Made by a program: the position numbers and the translations under genes
Shown: positions 24,499-33,091 of the stretch, in pieces
Layout of the letters: each line of letters opens with the position of its first letter
Numbering within the stretch: position 1 is the first letter of the stretch
From: Chrysophaeum taylorii
Taxonomy: Eukaryota; Sar; Pelagophyceae; Pelagomonadales; Pelagomonadaceae
NCBI GenBank assembly: GCA_029834535.1
Contig: JAQMWT010000320.1
Location: forward strand, 171,389 to 235,388
Length of the DNA stretch: 64,000 bases
Reading direction: 5' to 3'
The notes under the pieces: model-generated
The model's input: only the letters and a program-made list of their open reading frames with translations
Database searches by the model: none
Told to the model about the DNA's origin: nothing

Positions 24499-26213
24499 AT
24501 GATGGAATCGTCCGAAGGGCTGAGGCCACGGAGCGTTGGAGGCGAGAGAATGCGGCGGCGACAGGTGTTCGGGGAGCTGACGAACGCCGCGGAGAGCCGG
24601 GGTGCGTGGGGCAAGACGCCGGGGAAGCTGATCGCGAGCTTCGAGGCGAGGCTGCAGAAGCCGCGACGGCGGGAGGTTCGTGGGGCCTCGCAGGACCTGC
24701 GCGTGTACCGGTCGATCCGGTCGAACCAGCTGATGGCGCGGCGCGCATCGGAACTCGAGGCGCTCGCGAAGAAGTTGGGGATTGCGACGCAGGGCCTGCG
24801 ACGGCCCGAGCTCGTCTACTGGATTGCGATGGCGCTGGACCCCCCCCTTCCCACGGCCGTGCGCGAGAAGACCGTGCGTGCCGTATTTCGGCGCGACCAG
24901 AGGCCGCCGGAATTCGCGCACGTGCCGTACCACTCGCTCGGCGACGCCCTCGTCGACGCCGTAGACGAGGACGTCGTTCTGCTCGGGGAAGGCACGTGGA
25001 CGTGGGAACACCAGCTGCCCCAGTACCTGCTGAACCTCTTCAAGAGCGTCGGGCGAAGCCCGGGGGACTTCGTCGCGTCCCTGAACATTATCGGCTCGAA
25101 GGATGCCAAGCTGTGCGTGGCGATTCCGCACCTGGTCGTGCGCTCGGCAAAGGTCCGCCTCTCGAAACTCGACGTCACGATCGCGACCCTCGAGCTTAGG
25201 GACAAAGCCGTCTTCGAGTTGGACGAGTGCACGGTGCGCGGGGTGAGCCCCAAGCCGGTCCCGCTCGCGTGGGCCAACGGGGACGCAACGGCGATCGTGG
25301 TGAAAAGGTCGAGGATCGAGGCGAGCGCGGCAAACGTCGCTGCCATCGCCGCGCGCGCCGGCGCCGAGATGATCTTGATCGAGGAGAGCGAGGTCCGGTG
25401 CACCAAGAACGCGCTGGGGACGGCCGTCTACGTCGACGCGCGCTCGACGGGGGACATCTACGACACGCCGGCGGTCGTCGTCGATGCCTCGGCACTCGAG
25501 GGCGGCTCGCCCGGAAGGGAAGTAGCCGTGTGCACCGGCTACGTCTATTTGGATTTCGAGCAAGCGATGGCGGCGCAGTACCCCGACCACACGCTCCTCG
25601 ACCTCACGACCGGCATCTGCACGCGGCTCCCGGCCGCCGTACCGCACAAGCACCTCGCCGACCGGGCGAGAGAGAACTTTGCCGAAATTATGAGAGACGA
25701 GCTCGTCCTCGTGACAACCCACAAACACCTCAGGCCTTCTCAAGTCCCTGACCTCCTGGCCCAGCGAGCCGCGGCGATGCACCCGTGCTCGAGCATCTTC
25801 CCCGGCGCGACGCTTTTGGTTCCCGCCGCCGAGTGGACGACCAACGACCAAGGATTTGACGTCTACGAGAAACCACTCGCCACGTTGGGCGTCTGCCAGA
25901 CCGACATCGACGACGCCGACGATGGCTTCGGCACCCTCCGATGTATCCTTGGCGTCCTCAACCAGCCCCTCCTTGTCAATTACTCGGCGCCCGACGGCCC
26001 CCTCCTCTACCACGACGAAAGATGCGCCGTCTGCCAAATCAAAGCCGCGATCCCGCTCGTCACCGACGCCTGCCTCATGCTCCCCGCAGCCCGCTTCCAC
26101 CTCCTCCCGAGCACTCTCCTCTCCATCTGGGACAAAGACCCGCACGCCCTCGAACTCTTTCTCTGCCCCAACGGCCATTTGTTTGGCCACGTCCTCGAGA
26201 CCCGCCTCGATAT

Positions 26214-26272
<59 letters not shown>

Positions 26273-26316
26273 GCGACGACGACGGCGACGACGACGGCTC
26301 CCATCGGAAGGAATAA
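24499..26316 (+). CDS. SAP-like + right-handed beta-helix-like protein with Asp-rich C-terminal tail
   Basis: Start at ATG 24499 (a second ATG follows at once at 24502); about 605 residues. Residues ~80-105 (ELEALAKKLGIATQGLRRPE) have the helix-helix pattern of SAP/LEM-type nucleic-acid or chromatin-binding modules. Residues ~140-340 repeat short beta-strand-turn units (AKLCVAIPHLVVRSAKVRLS, ELDECTVRGVS, VVKRSRIEASAAN, LIEESEVRCTKNALGT), like pectin-lyase-fold beta-helices of the NosD/FBXO11 kind. Later cysteines (CAVCQIKAAI; CLM; LCPNGHLFGH) could make a small zinc site. The last ~27 residues are Asp/Gly from a (GACGAC)n repeat at 26216-26295. It may be a nuclear scaffold or a ubiquitin-ligase adaptor, but no F-box is visible. 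Function unknown. Confidence 0.6.
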
Positions 26317-26826
26317 TACCTTCTTGCGTAGTTGTGTTCCGATGTTTCATAGTATTCACCCCTCGTTTCATTCCAGTTGATGAGTTTGTCCTGCTGAGAA
26401 CTTCTAAAAAGTGCAGCGACGCGCGCCAACAAGCTTAGTAGTCGCAGTATTTATTATTCGTGGTGTCGTGTCGTATACTCATCATGATCGAATCATGTCG
26501 GTAGACATTTCTTCTTCCTCCCTCCCTCCCTCCCTCTAGGACCATTTGCATCGTGCGCGTCGTCGTCGAGGCATCGACACCCTCGCCAGATACCTGGTGC
26601 CAACACTCGAGCGCGCGCAACCTCCTCGCGCGCTAGTAGTTTATTTATTTATTTGTTTATTTATTTATTGCACGCGGCCTTCTCTCTCGTCGTCGCGCAC
26701 GGCTCTTGCGTATGATAATTCAAATGGATGGTGACGACCAGGTTGCTGTCGGCTGCGAGGTTGCGAGGACCGGTGCAGGCTTGAACAAAATATTAAAGAA
26801 AGGTACGTAGAGGTGCTCATGAGGCA
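26317..26826. other. Intergenic between convergent genes; simple repeats
   Basis: Holds (CCCT)n at about 26517-26538 and TTTATTTA-type repeats at about 26640-26670. The genes on either side converge here, so it should contain two 3' UTRs. No gene seen. Confidence 0.5.
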
Positions 26827-28578
26827 TCAAGGCACACGTGGAGCGAGGGGTGTTTTCTTCCTCGGGGGTGTTGACACAGGTTGTCCTTTGTCGCCGCGCG
26901 GGGGCGTGGCATTTTCGGCGTTATCGTCGCGGGGGCGGCGCTCGCGGACCTTGGCGAGGATGCCGGCCATACCTTTAAGCGCGGGTCTTTTTGGGGGCGT
27001 GGATAAAGTAGCAGGTTTGTTGGTCGGGGATGGTCTAGGAGGCGAGACAAGTTTCGGAGGTTGGGCGGCAGGTTCTCTGTCGACGGATGACGAGAAGGGG
27101 AGAGCCAGCTGGATGTGATCGGGAATGAGAGTTGGGACCTCGTCTGCCTGCGTGGCCTCGATCGCCCATTTCGCGGGTTCCCCAAAGCAGCGCGGGGCGC
27201 GTTTCGCGGGCGGGAGGGTCTCGGAGGACCGGACCATGTCCCGGAGCTTAGTCTCGACGCTCGCGCGCCATTGGCTTTTGTCTCCGTTGGGGTCGGCCTC
27301 GAAGTCCTTGGGGAGCGAGGCGTAGACGGCGCGGAGCTCGAGGAGCGTCAGTTGCGAGACCTGGTATCGCGAGCGGAGGTCGGCGACGTGTACGCGCGCG
27401 ACGAGGGTCGGCGGCGCGCGGGTGAGCCAGAGCGCGGGCGTCTCGAAGACGCGCTTGACGGCGGCGGGCTCGAGGCCGGCGAGCCGCAGCGCTTTCTTGG
27501 AGGCGCCGCGAGCCATGACCTCGGGCGGTACGAACCCAGCGACGACCCGTCGGCAGAGGGCGTTCGCGGCCGAGTTTTCGCGGTGCCACGCGGCCTGGTT
27601 TGCGAGCTGCTCCTCGAGGTGCCGCGGATGGCACCCGACGAATACGTCCCACTTGCAAAGCTCTCGCTCGGCCGCCGGGCTGTCCGACTCGAGGACGCGC
27701 AGCGTCGCCTTACGGAGCCGTTCCTTCGCGTCCTCGTAACTCACGACCTCCTCGACGACCATCAAGCCTGCTTGCCGCAGCTGCCCCTTGAGAGTTTCGT
27801 TCTGTTCCCGGAGAGCCTCAACATCCGCCGATGGACTCATTGTTTGATGCCGCTCGAGCTCGCGGATTCGTTGGCGCTGCTCCTCGATGACGGCATCCGT
27901 CGACGGTATCGTCGTCGTCGTCGATCTCGTTTGATGCTGCTCGAGCTCGCGGATGCGCTGGCGCTGCTCCTCGATAACCACCGTCATGTCGGCTTTGAGC
28001 GCGGCCCGCACGACATCGTCGGCTTGGACGCGCGCGCGCTGCGCGTCGATAACCGCCTGCATGTCGGCTTTGAGCGCGGTCCGCGCGGCGTTTTCGGCCC
28101 GAACGCGCAGACGCTGCTCCTTGATGACCGCGCGCATGTCGGCTTTGCGCGCGGCTCGCACGGCTTCGTCGGCTCGGACGCGCAGGCGCTGCTTCATTCC
28201 AAGTCGGACCAACAGCAGGAGCAGCGTCACCACGAAGACGACGACGACGACGACGACGACTGGAGCGCAAGTCTCGTCGGCGTCGGCAACCTCGAGAAGC
28301 TTGTGGTAGACGACTTCGGTCATGCAGCCGCGGTCTCCGCGGTCGCAATTGGCGCCAGAGAAGTCGTCGTTGAGGTACTCGCCCACGAAGGCCTCGGCAA
28401 CCGCATAGAGCGAATCGCCGGCGCCAGCTCGCAGCTGGACGACCGCGCCGTCGAGCTGGATCTCAAGTGCCAGCGGCACCGAGGCTCTTTGTTTCCGGTG
28501 TTGCAGCCTCGTTTTGCTGCCGTAGTAGGCCTCGCGCAAGCCGTCGAGGCACTTGGCCGCGAGCGACAAGCCCACCAT
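26827..28578 (-). CDS. Single-pass membrane protein with repeated coiled-coil and Pro/Arg-rich tail
   Basis: Start at ATG 28578; about 583 residues. The N-terminal ~110 residues hold several cysteines. A membrane helix follows that is almost all Val and Leu (VVVVVVVVFVVTLLLLLV, ~108-126), written by a (GAC)n repeat in the DNA. Next come at least four ~27-residue units of the form R-x-R-x-(E/D)-x-A-x-R-A-A-x-K-A-D-M-x-A-V-I-x-E-Q, then heptad coiled coil (EEQRQRIRELEQHQ). The middle has a helical region with CKWDVFVGCHPRHLEEQL, and the tail is rich in Pro/Lys/Arg. It is probably an elongated tethering protein; the family is not recognised. Confidence 0.55.
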   Translation of the reverse strand: MVGLSLAAKCLDGLREAYYGSKTRLQHRKQRASVPLALEIQLDGAVVQLRAGAGDSLYAVAEAFVGEYLNDDFSGANCDRGDRGCMTEVVYHKLLEVADADETCAPVVVVVVVVFVVTLLLLLVRLGMKQRLRVRADEAVRAARKADMRAVIKEQRLRVRAENAARTALKADMQAVIDAQRARVQADDVVRAALKADMTVVIEEQRQRIRELEQHQTRSTTTTIPSTDAVIEEQRQRIRELERHQTMSPSADVEALREQNETLKGQLRQAGLMVVEEVVSYEDAKERLRKATLRVLESDSPAAERELCKWDVFVGCHPRHLEEQLANQAAWHRENSAANALCRRVVAGFVPPEVMARGASKKALRLAGLEPAAVKRVFETPALWLTRAPPTLVARVHVADLRSRYQVSQLTLLELRAVYASLPKDFEADPNGDKSQWRASVETKLRDMVRSSETLPPAKRAPRCFGEPAKWAIEATQADEVPTLIPDHIQLALPFSSSVDREPAAQPPKLVSPPRPSPTNKPATLSTPPKRPALKGMAGILAKVRERRPRDDNAENATPPRGDKGQPVSTPPRKKTPLAPRVP

Positions 28579-28767
28579 CAATAACCGAGAAACGCCGAAC
28601 TCGGCGGTTGGTGAAAAATTAAGGAAAACTCCTCCCTCCCTCCCCTATGCACGACCGTTGAGGGTGAGTGCAAACGGCTAGCAAGGTGCCTCCCCAGGCA
28701 AGCAGGTGCAAGGAGCGTCGCGGTGCCCACCACCACGGCCGGCGAGACGGGAGTGCGGCGCGCCTTG

Positions 28768-28772
28768 GAGCT

Positions 28773-28806
<34 letters not shown>
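28768..28806. repeat. (TCG)n microsatellite
   Basis: A run of about a dozen perfect TCG units in the intergenic region between divergent genes. The same triplet is the source of Asp, Ser and Val runs in the neighbouring proteins. Confidence 0.9.
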
Positions 28807-28807
<1 letters not shown>

Positions 28808-28812
28808 GGTGT

Positions 28813-28860
28813 CTGTCTGTCTTTAAATGTCGACTGCTAAGAGGGGGGGGTGCGTGTGGG
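28813..28860 (+). repeat. Dispersed ~45-bp motif, copy B
   Basis: GTCTTTAAATGTCGACTGCT followed by AAGAGGGGGGGGTGCGTGTGGG. It matches copy A (23513-23560, opposite strand) except near the G-run. It lies in the divergent intergenic region between the genes starting at 28578 (minus) and ~29183 (plus). Confidence 0.7.
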
Positions 28861-29182
28861 GAGCATGAAGGATGTGGGTGGGTTTGTGGGGTATGAGGGA
28901 TGTGCCTGACGGGCGGAGATAAGTGTGGCTGGCTGCCCAGAGGCGGTATTAATTTTTTTTAGAGGGGCAGATCTTTGCGTATCTTAGGATTGAAATCGAA
29001 TACTTTTCAGCCAGAGGTGTGACTTGAATGGATTCGGCGCCCGTATATCGTTCCTCTTGTTGGAGTAGTATAGTAGTGAAGAAGATGATCCACACGGGGC
29101 TGATTTTGGTAGTGATCCACGGCGCCGCCGCGGTGAAGCTGGTCCTGGAACGACCGCCGAGCGACGAGGACGCGGCGACTTG

Positions 29183-30625
29183 ATGTGGTCGCGACGACAA
29201 AAGTCACCATCATCATCATCATCGTTTTGGGGGCGGCGTTGTTTGTCGGTGCGCAACTGTGGCCGATGCCTGTGGACGTCGGCCGCTCACCTCGTGAAGC
29301 GGCGGTGGCCTCGGTCGTCCGACCGTCTGTTTCGGTACATGCACGTCACGGCAGTGGAGGTGCGAGTGCTGTACGCGCTCTTTCGAGGGACGGCCGACCG
29401 GTCGACGGGCCTGGTCGGCGTCGGCGAGCTGATGGGGGCGCTGGGGTTGGAGCACTCTGACTTTGCGAACCGCGTGTTTTGCATGATGGAGCATCTAAGG
29501 GGTGTCCACGTGAGTGGTCAGTGCGACTTCGAGAGCTTTGTGATAAGTTTGTGGAACCTATGCTCGCTCCGGCGCGAGGAAGTTGGCGCGTTCTGCTTCG
29601 AACTCTACGACGCCGACGAATCGGGCTACCTCGACCTCAAGGAGCTCGTGACGCTCGTGGTCGACATCAGCACGCTCGAGTACGCCAAATCGGACCGCGT
29701 CGCGAGAATCGTGCAGGACTTGGCGACGCGCGTCCGAGAGTCGGCTCGCGATGCCTTGGACGAAAGAGAGTTCGACCAGTTTTGCGTCGAGAGGCCGCTC
29801 CTGCTCGCGCCCGCGTGCCAGATGCGAAGTCGCATGCGGCGAAAATTCGGCGGCGACCGCTTCTGGGACCGCATTAGGAGTCGCCGGGACTCGCGCTCCG
29901 ACAAGCAGCACGCGACGACGGCGTTCGCCGTGTTGAGGCGACTGATAATGGATCGCGACGCGTCGTCGGGAGGCGACGAATCGGACAACGCGGACAACCT
30001 CGTCGAGCTAGAGCGCCACCGGGTGCGCAAGCAAAAGGCGCTTCGAGTGGAAGCCGCGCTCGCGAACCGCACGGTAGCGACGGCGGCGCGGCCGGTCGGG
30101 GAGAATCCGGTGGTGGTCGCGTTCAACCAGCGGAAGTTTTTTGCGCTGGATGTCGTCGAGGAGATCGACGCTCTGGCCCGGACGACGCGCGTCGCGACCG
30201 TGGCCCCCGACTTTCTCGACGACCAGAGTCTGACGCGGAACATGAGACGCGACGCGACCGACCATATTTCCTCTCGACGCGCCGAGGTTCTCGAGTGGTT
30301 AGGGATCGCGCGGCGCCTCGACAAGGTCGACCCTGGCGAGGCGGCCCGCGAGATCCGACGTCGGCACGACGCCCGCAAGGATGAGATCGACGTGCTCAGG
30401 CCAGAGACGGTGGGCGCGCGCGCGGAGCCCGTGACGCGCCAAAACACCGTGGTCAAGCGCAAGCGGGCGCGCCGACGCTGGGAGGTCGTCAAGTTCCGCG
30501 CCAAGGATGCGCACGCGCGTGCGATGGACGACCACGACGACTACGTGATGGCCCGCAACCCAGGTGTCGCCGCCGCCGCCGACCTCGCCGACTACTACGC
30601 TCGAATCTTGAACAAAACGAAATGA
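29183..30625 (+). CDS. EF-hand calcium-binding protein (start uncertain)
   Basis: Frame of up to 480 residues from ATG 29183. A canonical EF-hand loop, DADESGYLDLKE, lies at about residues 143-154: acidic at 1 and 3, Ser at 5, Gly at 6, Asp at 9 and Glu at 12. The region before it (VLYALFRGTADRSTGLVGVGELM and CDFESFVISLWNLC) looks like degenerate EF-hands, giving a calcineurin-B/CBL-like N-terminal lobe. The C-terminal half is basic, charged and helical. The true start is uncertain: the first ~50 residues in this frame are Ser/Arg-rich and unconvincing, and two other frames just upstream give signal-like sequences (ATG 29085, MIHTGLILVVIHG; and MVATTKVTIIIIIVLG near 29185). A small 5' intron is therefore possible. 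Calcium-dependent regulation is inferred. Confidence 0.65.
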   Translation: MWSRRQKSPSSSSSFWGRRCLSVRNCGRCLWTSAAHLVKRRWPRSSDRLFRYMHVTAVEVRVLYALFRGTADRSTGLVGVGELMGALGLEHSDFANRVFCMMEHLRGVHVSGQCDFESFVISLWNLCSLRREEVGAFCFELYDADESGYLDLKELVTLVVDISTLEYAKSDRVARIVQDLATRVRESARDALDEREFDQFCVERPLLLAPACQMRSRMRRKFGGDRFWDRIRSRRDSRSDKQHATTAFAVLRRLIMDRDASSGGDESDNADNLVELERHRVRKQKALRVEAALANRTVATAARPVGENPVVVAFNQRKFFALDVVEEIDALARTTRVATVAPDFLDDQSLTRNMRRDATDHISSRRAEVLEWLGIARRLDKVDPGEAAREIRRRHDARKDEIDVLRPETVGARAEPVTRQNTVVKRKRARRRWEVVKFRAKDAHARAMDDHDDYVMARNPGVAAAADLADYYARILNKTK

Positions 30626-30695
30626 AATGAAGTGAAACGACGACGATCCTTTACTCACTCGCAAGAACGTTAAAAAATTCCCCTCCCCGCGGTCG

Positions 30696-30739
30696 GTCGG
30701 GTCGGGTCGGGTCGGGTCGGGTCGGGTCGGGTCGGGTCG
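30696..30739. repeat. (GGGTC)n microsatellite
   Basis: About eight perfect 5-bp units between the converging EF-hand and TerC genes. Such a G-rich array could form structured DNA; no function is claimed. Confidence 0.9.
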
Positions 30740-30760
30740 CGCGAAAAAAAATAAAATAAA

Positions 30761-31747
30761 TCACACAACAGTCGTAGTGTCATGACGAGGGTCCGGCGGC
30801 GTACTTCGTCGATGGTGGTAATGATGATGATGATTTGCGGCGAGGGAGGCGAGGACGCCCCCGGCGAGGCAAGCCAGGATGACGGCGAGCGAGAGGGAAG
30901 TGGATACGTGGACGTGGAAGAAGTCCAACATCATCTTGAGGCCGACGAAGCCAAGGATGAAGGCGACGGCAGGCCGCAGGTAGGGCAGGTTGTCGATGGC
31001 GACGGCGAGAACCGCGTAGAGGGAGCGGAGGGCGGCGATCGCGAAGACGTTAGAGGAGTAAACAACAAAAGGGTCCCTCGAGACGGCGAGCACGGCAGGG
31101 ATTGAGTCGACGGCAAAGACAAAGTCGCTGAGCTCGATGCAGACGACGCACAAAAACAAGGGTGTCGCGACGCGCTTGGCCTTAACGACAGTAAAAAAGC
31201 GATCGCCATCGAAGTGATCCGTTGCGTCGCACAAACGCCGCGCGATCGAAACTATCGCGTTGTCTCCGACGGGCGCGCTCTCGTCCTCTGTCAAAAGCTT
31301 GACGGCGCTCGCGAGGAGGATGGCCGCGAACACCAAGGTCACCGATCGAAAGCGCCGGACGGCGGCAACCCCAAAACTTATCATGATGCCCCGCATCGCC
31401 ACGGCCCCGATTATACCCCAGCTCAGCGCTCGATCTTGAAGTTCGACAGGAACTTTAAAGTACTCAAACAACAAAATAAACACGAACAGGTTGTCCACGG
31501 ACAACGACTGCTCCACCAAATAACTCGCAAAGAACTCGAGCGCGCTCGCGCGACCCTTCAAGACGCCGATGCCCACGCCACACGCGCTCGCGGCGCCCAC
31601 CGTCACCAGCGTCTTCGCGACAGCCCCGCGGACCTCGCTCGCCTCTGATCGCCCGCCGCCGCGCAACCATACCCGTCGTTGCGTCTTCCACGGCAACTCC
31701 AGGGCGCTCGCGACGCCGAGAACTACAAAATACCATCGCCACCGCAT
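30761..31747 (-). CDS. TerC-family integral membrane protein, probably plastid-targeted
   Basis: 328 residues starting at ATG 31747. TerC/Alx family signatures are clear: EQSLSVDNLFVF (~80-91), ELSDFVFAVDSIPAVLAVSR (~207-226) with the conserved acidic residues, SSNVFAIAALRSLY, and about eight membrane helices. Family members act in metal-ion (manganese) export or tolerance in bacteria; the plant plastid homologue is needed for thylakoid membrane biogenesis. The N-terminus reads as a signal peptide ending VASALELPWKTQRR, which resembles the ASAFAP-type bipartite plastid signal of algae with secondary red plastids, but with Leu at +1 instead of Phe. A His/Arg-rich tail (NHHHHYHH) ends the protein. 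The gene converges with the EF-hand gene. Confidence 0.9.
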   Translation of the reverse strand: MRWRWYFVVLGVASALELPWKTQRRVWLRGGGRSEASEVRGAVAKTLVTVGAASACGVGIGVLKGRASALEFFASYLVEQSLSVDNLFVFILLFEYFKVPVELQDRALSWGIIGAVAMRGIMISFGVAAVRRFRSVTLVFAAILLASAVKLLTEDESAPVGDNAIVSIARRLCDATDHFDGDRFFTVVKAKRVATPLFLCVVCIELSDFVFAVDSIPAVLAVSRDPFVVYSSNVFAIAALRSLYAVLAVAIDNLPYLRPAVAFILGFVGLKMMLDFFHVHVSTSLSLAVILACLAGGVLASLAANHHHHYHHRRSTPPDPRHDTTTVV

Positions 31748-33091
31748 CTCGTTTGATGTGGATCCAGAAAATCTTATTTTACCCTTACCCTACGCGAATC
31801 AAGCCTTGGTCGAGGCTTGTTGTGCCACTGACTTCTTCAAGTTCGGAGGAGGACTTTTGTTGTTGTTGCCGCACCAGGAATGTTAATTCTGGCCGAGTGA
31901 TCTAGAATACCGGGTTTTTGTAGGCGCTGGGCAGGTTGGACTTAGCCGACCACTACACTCTGCGTCCTCATTTGTTTGTTTGTTTGTTTGTTTGTTTGTG
32001 CACACGCCGTAGTCGAAACTTCGACGAAATCGCTGAGTTGAAGCTACTCTCCGATCCCACACCTAGCACGTCGATGACCGCGGCCTTCAACCGCCAGGAC
32101 GTCTTCAACCGCGGGATGCTGCTGAACGACGCATTTTCGCAGTACGCGACAGGTCACGCGTACGCCGCCTCATGCTCTACGAGAAGGCAGTGGGCGACGT
32201 CACCAAGTACCGCACATTCCAAGGCTAGGAGGTCACGACTGACCTCGAGTCGCACAAACCGGACTGGCCGTCAACGGACACCTACTTCACCTCTAAATCC
32301 TCGGTCTTGAAGGCAGCGAGGAGCCTCTAGAGTTGTGCAACAAATGGCCCTGCGGTGTGCTTAAATTTTGGCGCGGCGGGGCGAATGGACGATGAGTCGA
32401 GATGAAATAGGCGTCATGTTGATGTCGATGGGAAACATGACTCTGGTCCTCGTCGCCAGCCCGGAGCTCCGCCTTCTTCTTGGTCTGCAGGGTCGACTCC
32501 TCGTCAAGCGAGACGCCGAGGCCGATGACTAGTACTGATGTTCAGTACTTGCCGAATGCGTCGAAGGCGGAGCTGTTCGCTAAGTAGAATCGCAGTCGCG
32601 CCAAGTTGTTTACGTCTCTTTGGCCGACCGACCGCAAAGCCGGCGCTGCTCGATGATCTTCTGGATTTCATGCTGTCAACTCAGACGCCGCGGGCTGCGG
32701 GCGAGCGAGGCGGACGACAAAGACATCAGAGACGACAGAGTCGACGTAGCGCTCAAGCTCCGCTTCCTGCTCCGGGAGGTTCCTGTCAGTCGACATAGCA
32801 CCAGCATTGCTTCTTGGACTCCGGCTGTTTTAAAGACTCGAGCAGCGCCACGGACGAGGGATCGCAGGGACGACGAAGCCTTCTCCGATGTCGAGGACGA
32901 CTCGGACGAGCACAGCCGGAGAACGAACGAACGAACGAACGAACGGACGTGGGGCGCGCCGCCCATCTACGGACGATAGTAAGGCTTGGTCGGCCAACGG
33001 CCGCCGGACATCAAAAGAACTTTGTGGTACTTGCAATACATAATTATTTCTCCACTAGGGTGGTGGCGCACAGCCCTCATCATTGCATGAT
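31748..33091. other. Intergenic with simple repeats and possible gene remnants
   Basis: (TTTG)n lies at about 31972-31998 and (GAAC)n at about 32926-32945. Between 32030 and 32330 a codon-like stretch is broken by a frame change and a TAG (see separate entry). The remainder shows no supported gene; the promoters of TerC and of the ankyrin gene must be in it. Confidence 0.4.
32030..32330 (+). pseudogene. Possible remnant of a protein-coding gene
   Basis: One frame reads IAELKLLSDPTPSTSMTAAF and DVFNRGMLLNDAFSQY. After ~32170 the protein-like reading moves to another frame (MLYEKAVGDVTKYRTFQG, stop, then EVTTDLESHKPDWPSTDTYF). The two parts look like pieces of one protein interrupted by a frameshift and a nonsense codon. 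I cannot name the family. Confidence 0.3.

Noticed and set aside
26007-26438. Arg- and Ser-rich frames over the (GAC)n tract
   Set aside because: Shadows of the triplet repeat that codes the Asp-rich tail of the 24499-26316 gene.
29185-29460. Frame MVATTKVTIIIIIVLGAALF as a small secreted protein
   Set aside because: Ile run is the (ATC)n repeat in another frame; at best it is an alternative first exon of the EF-hand gene.
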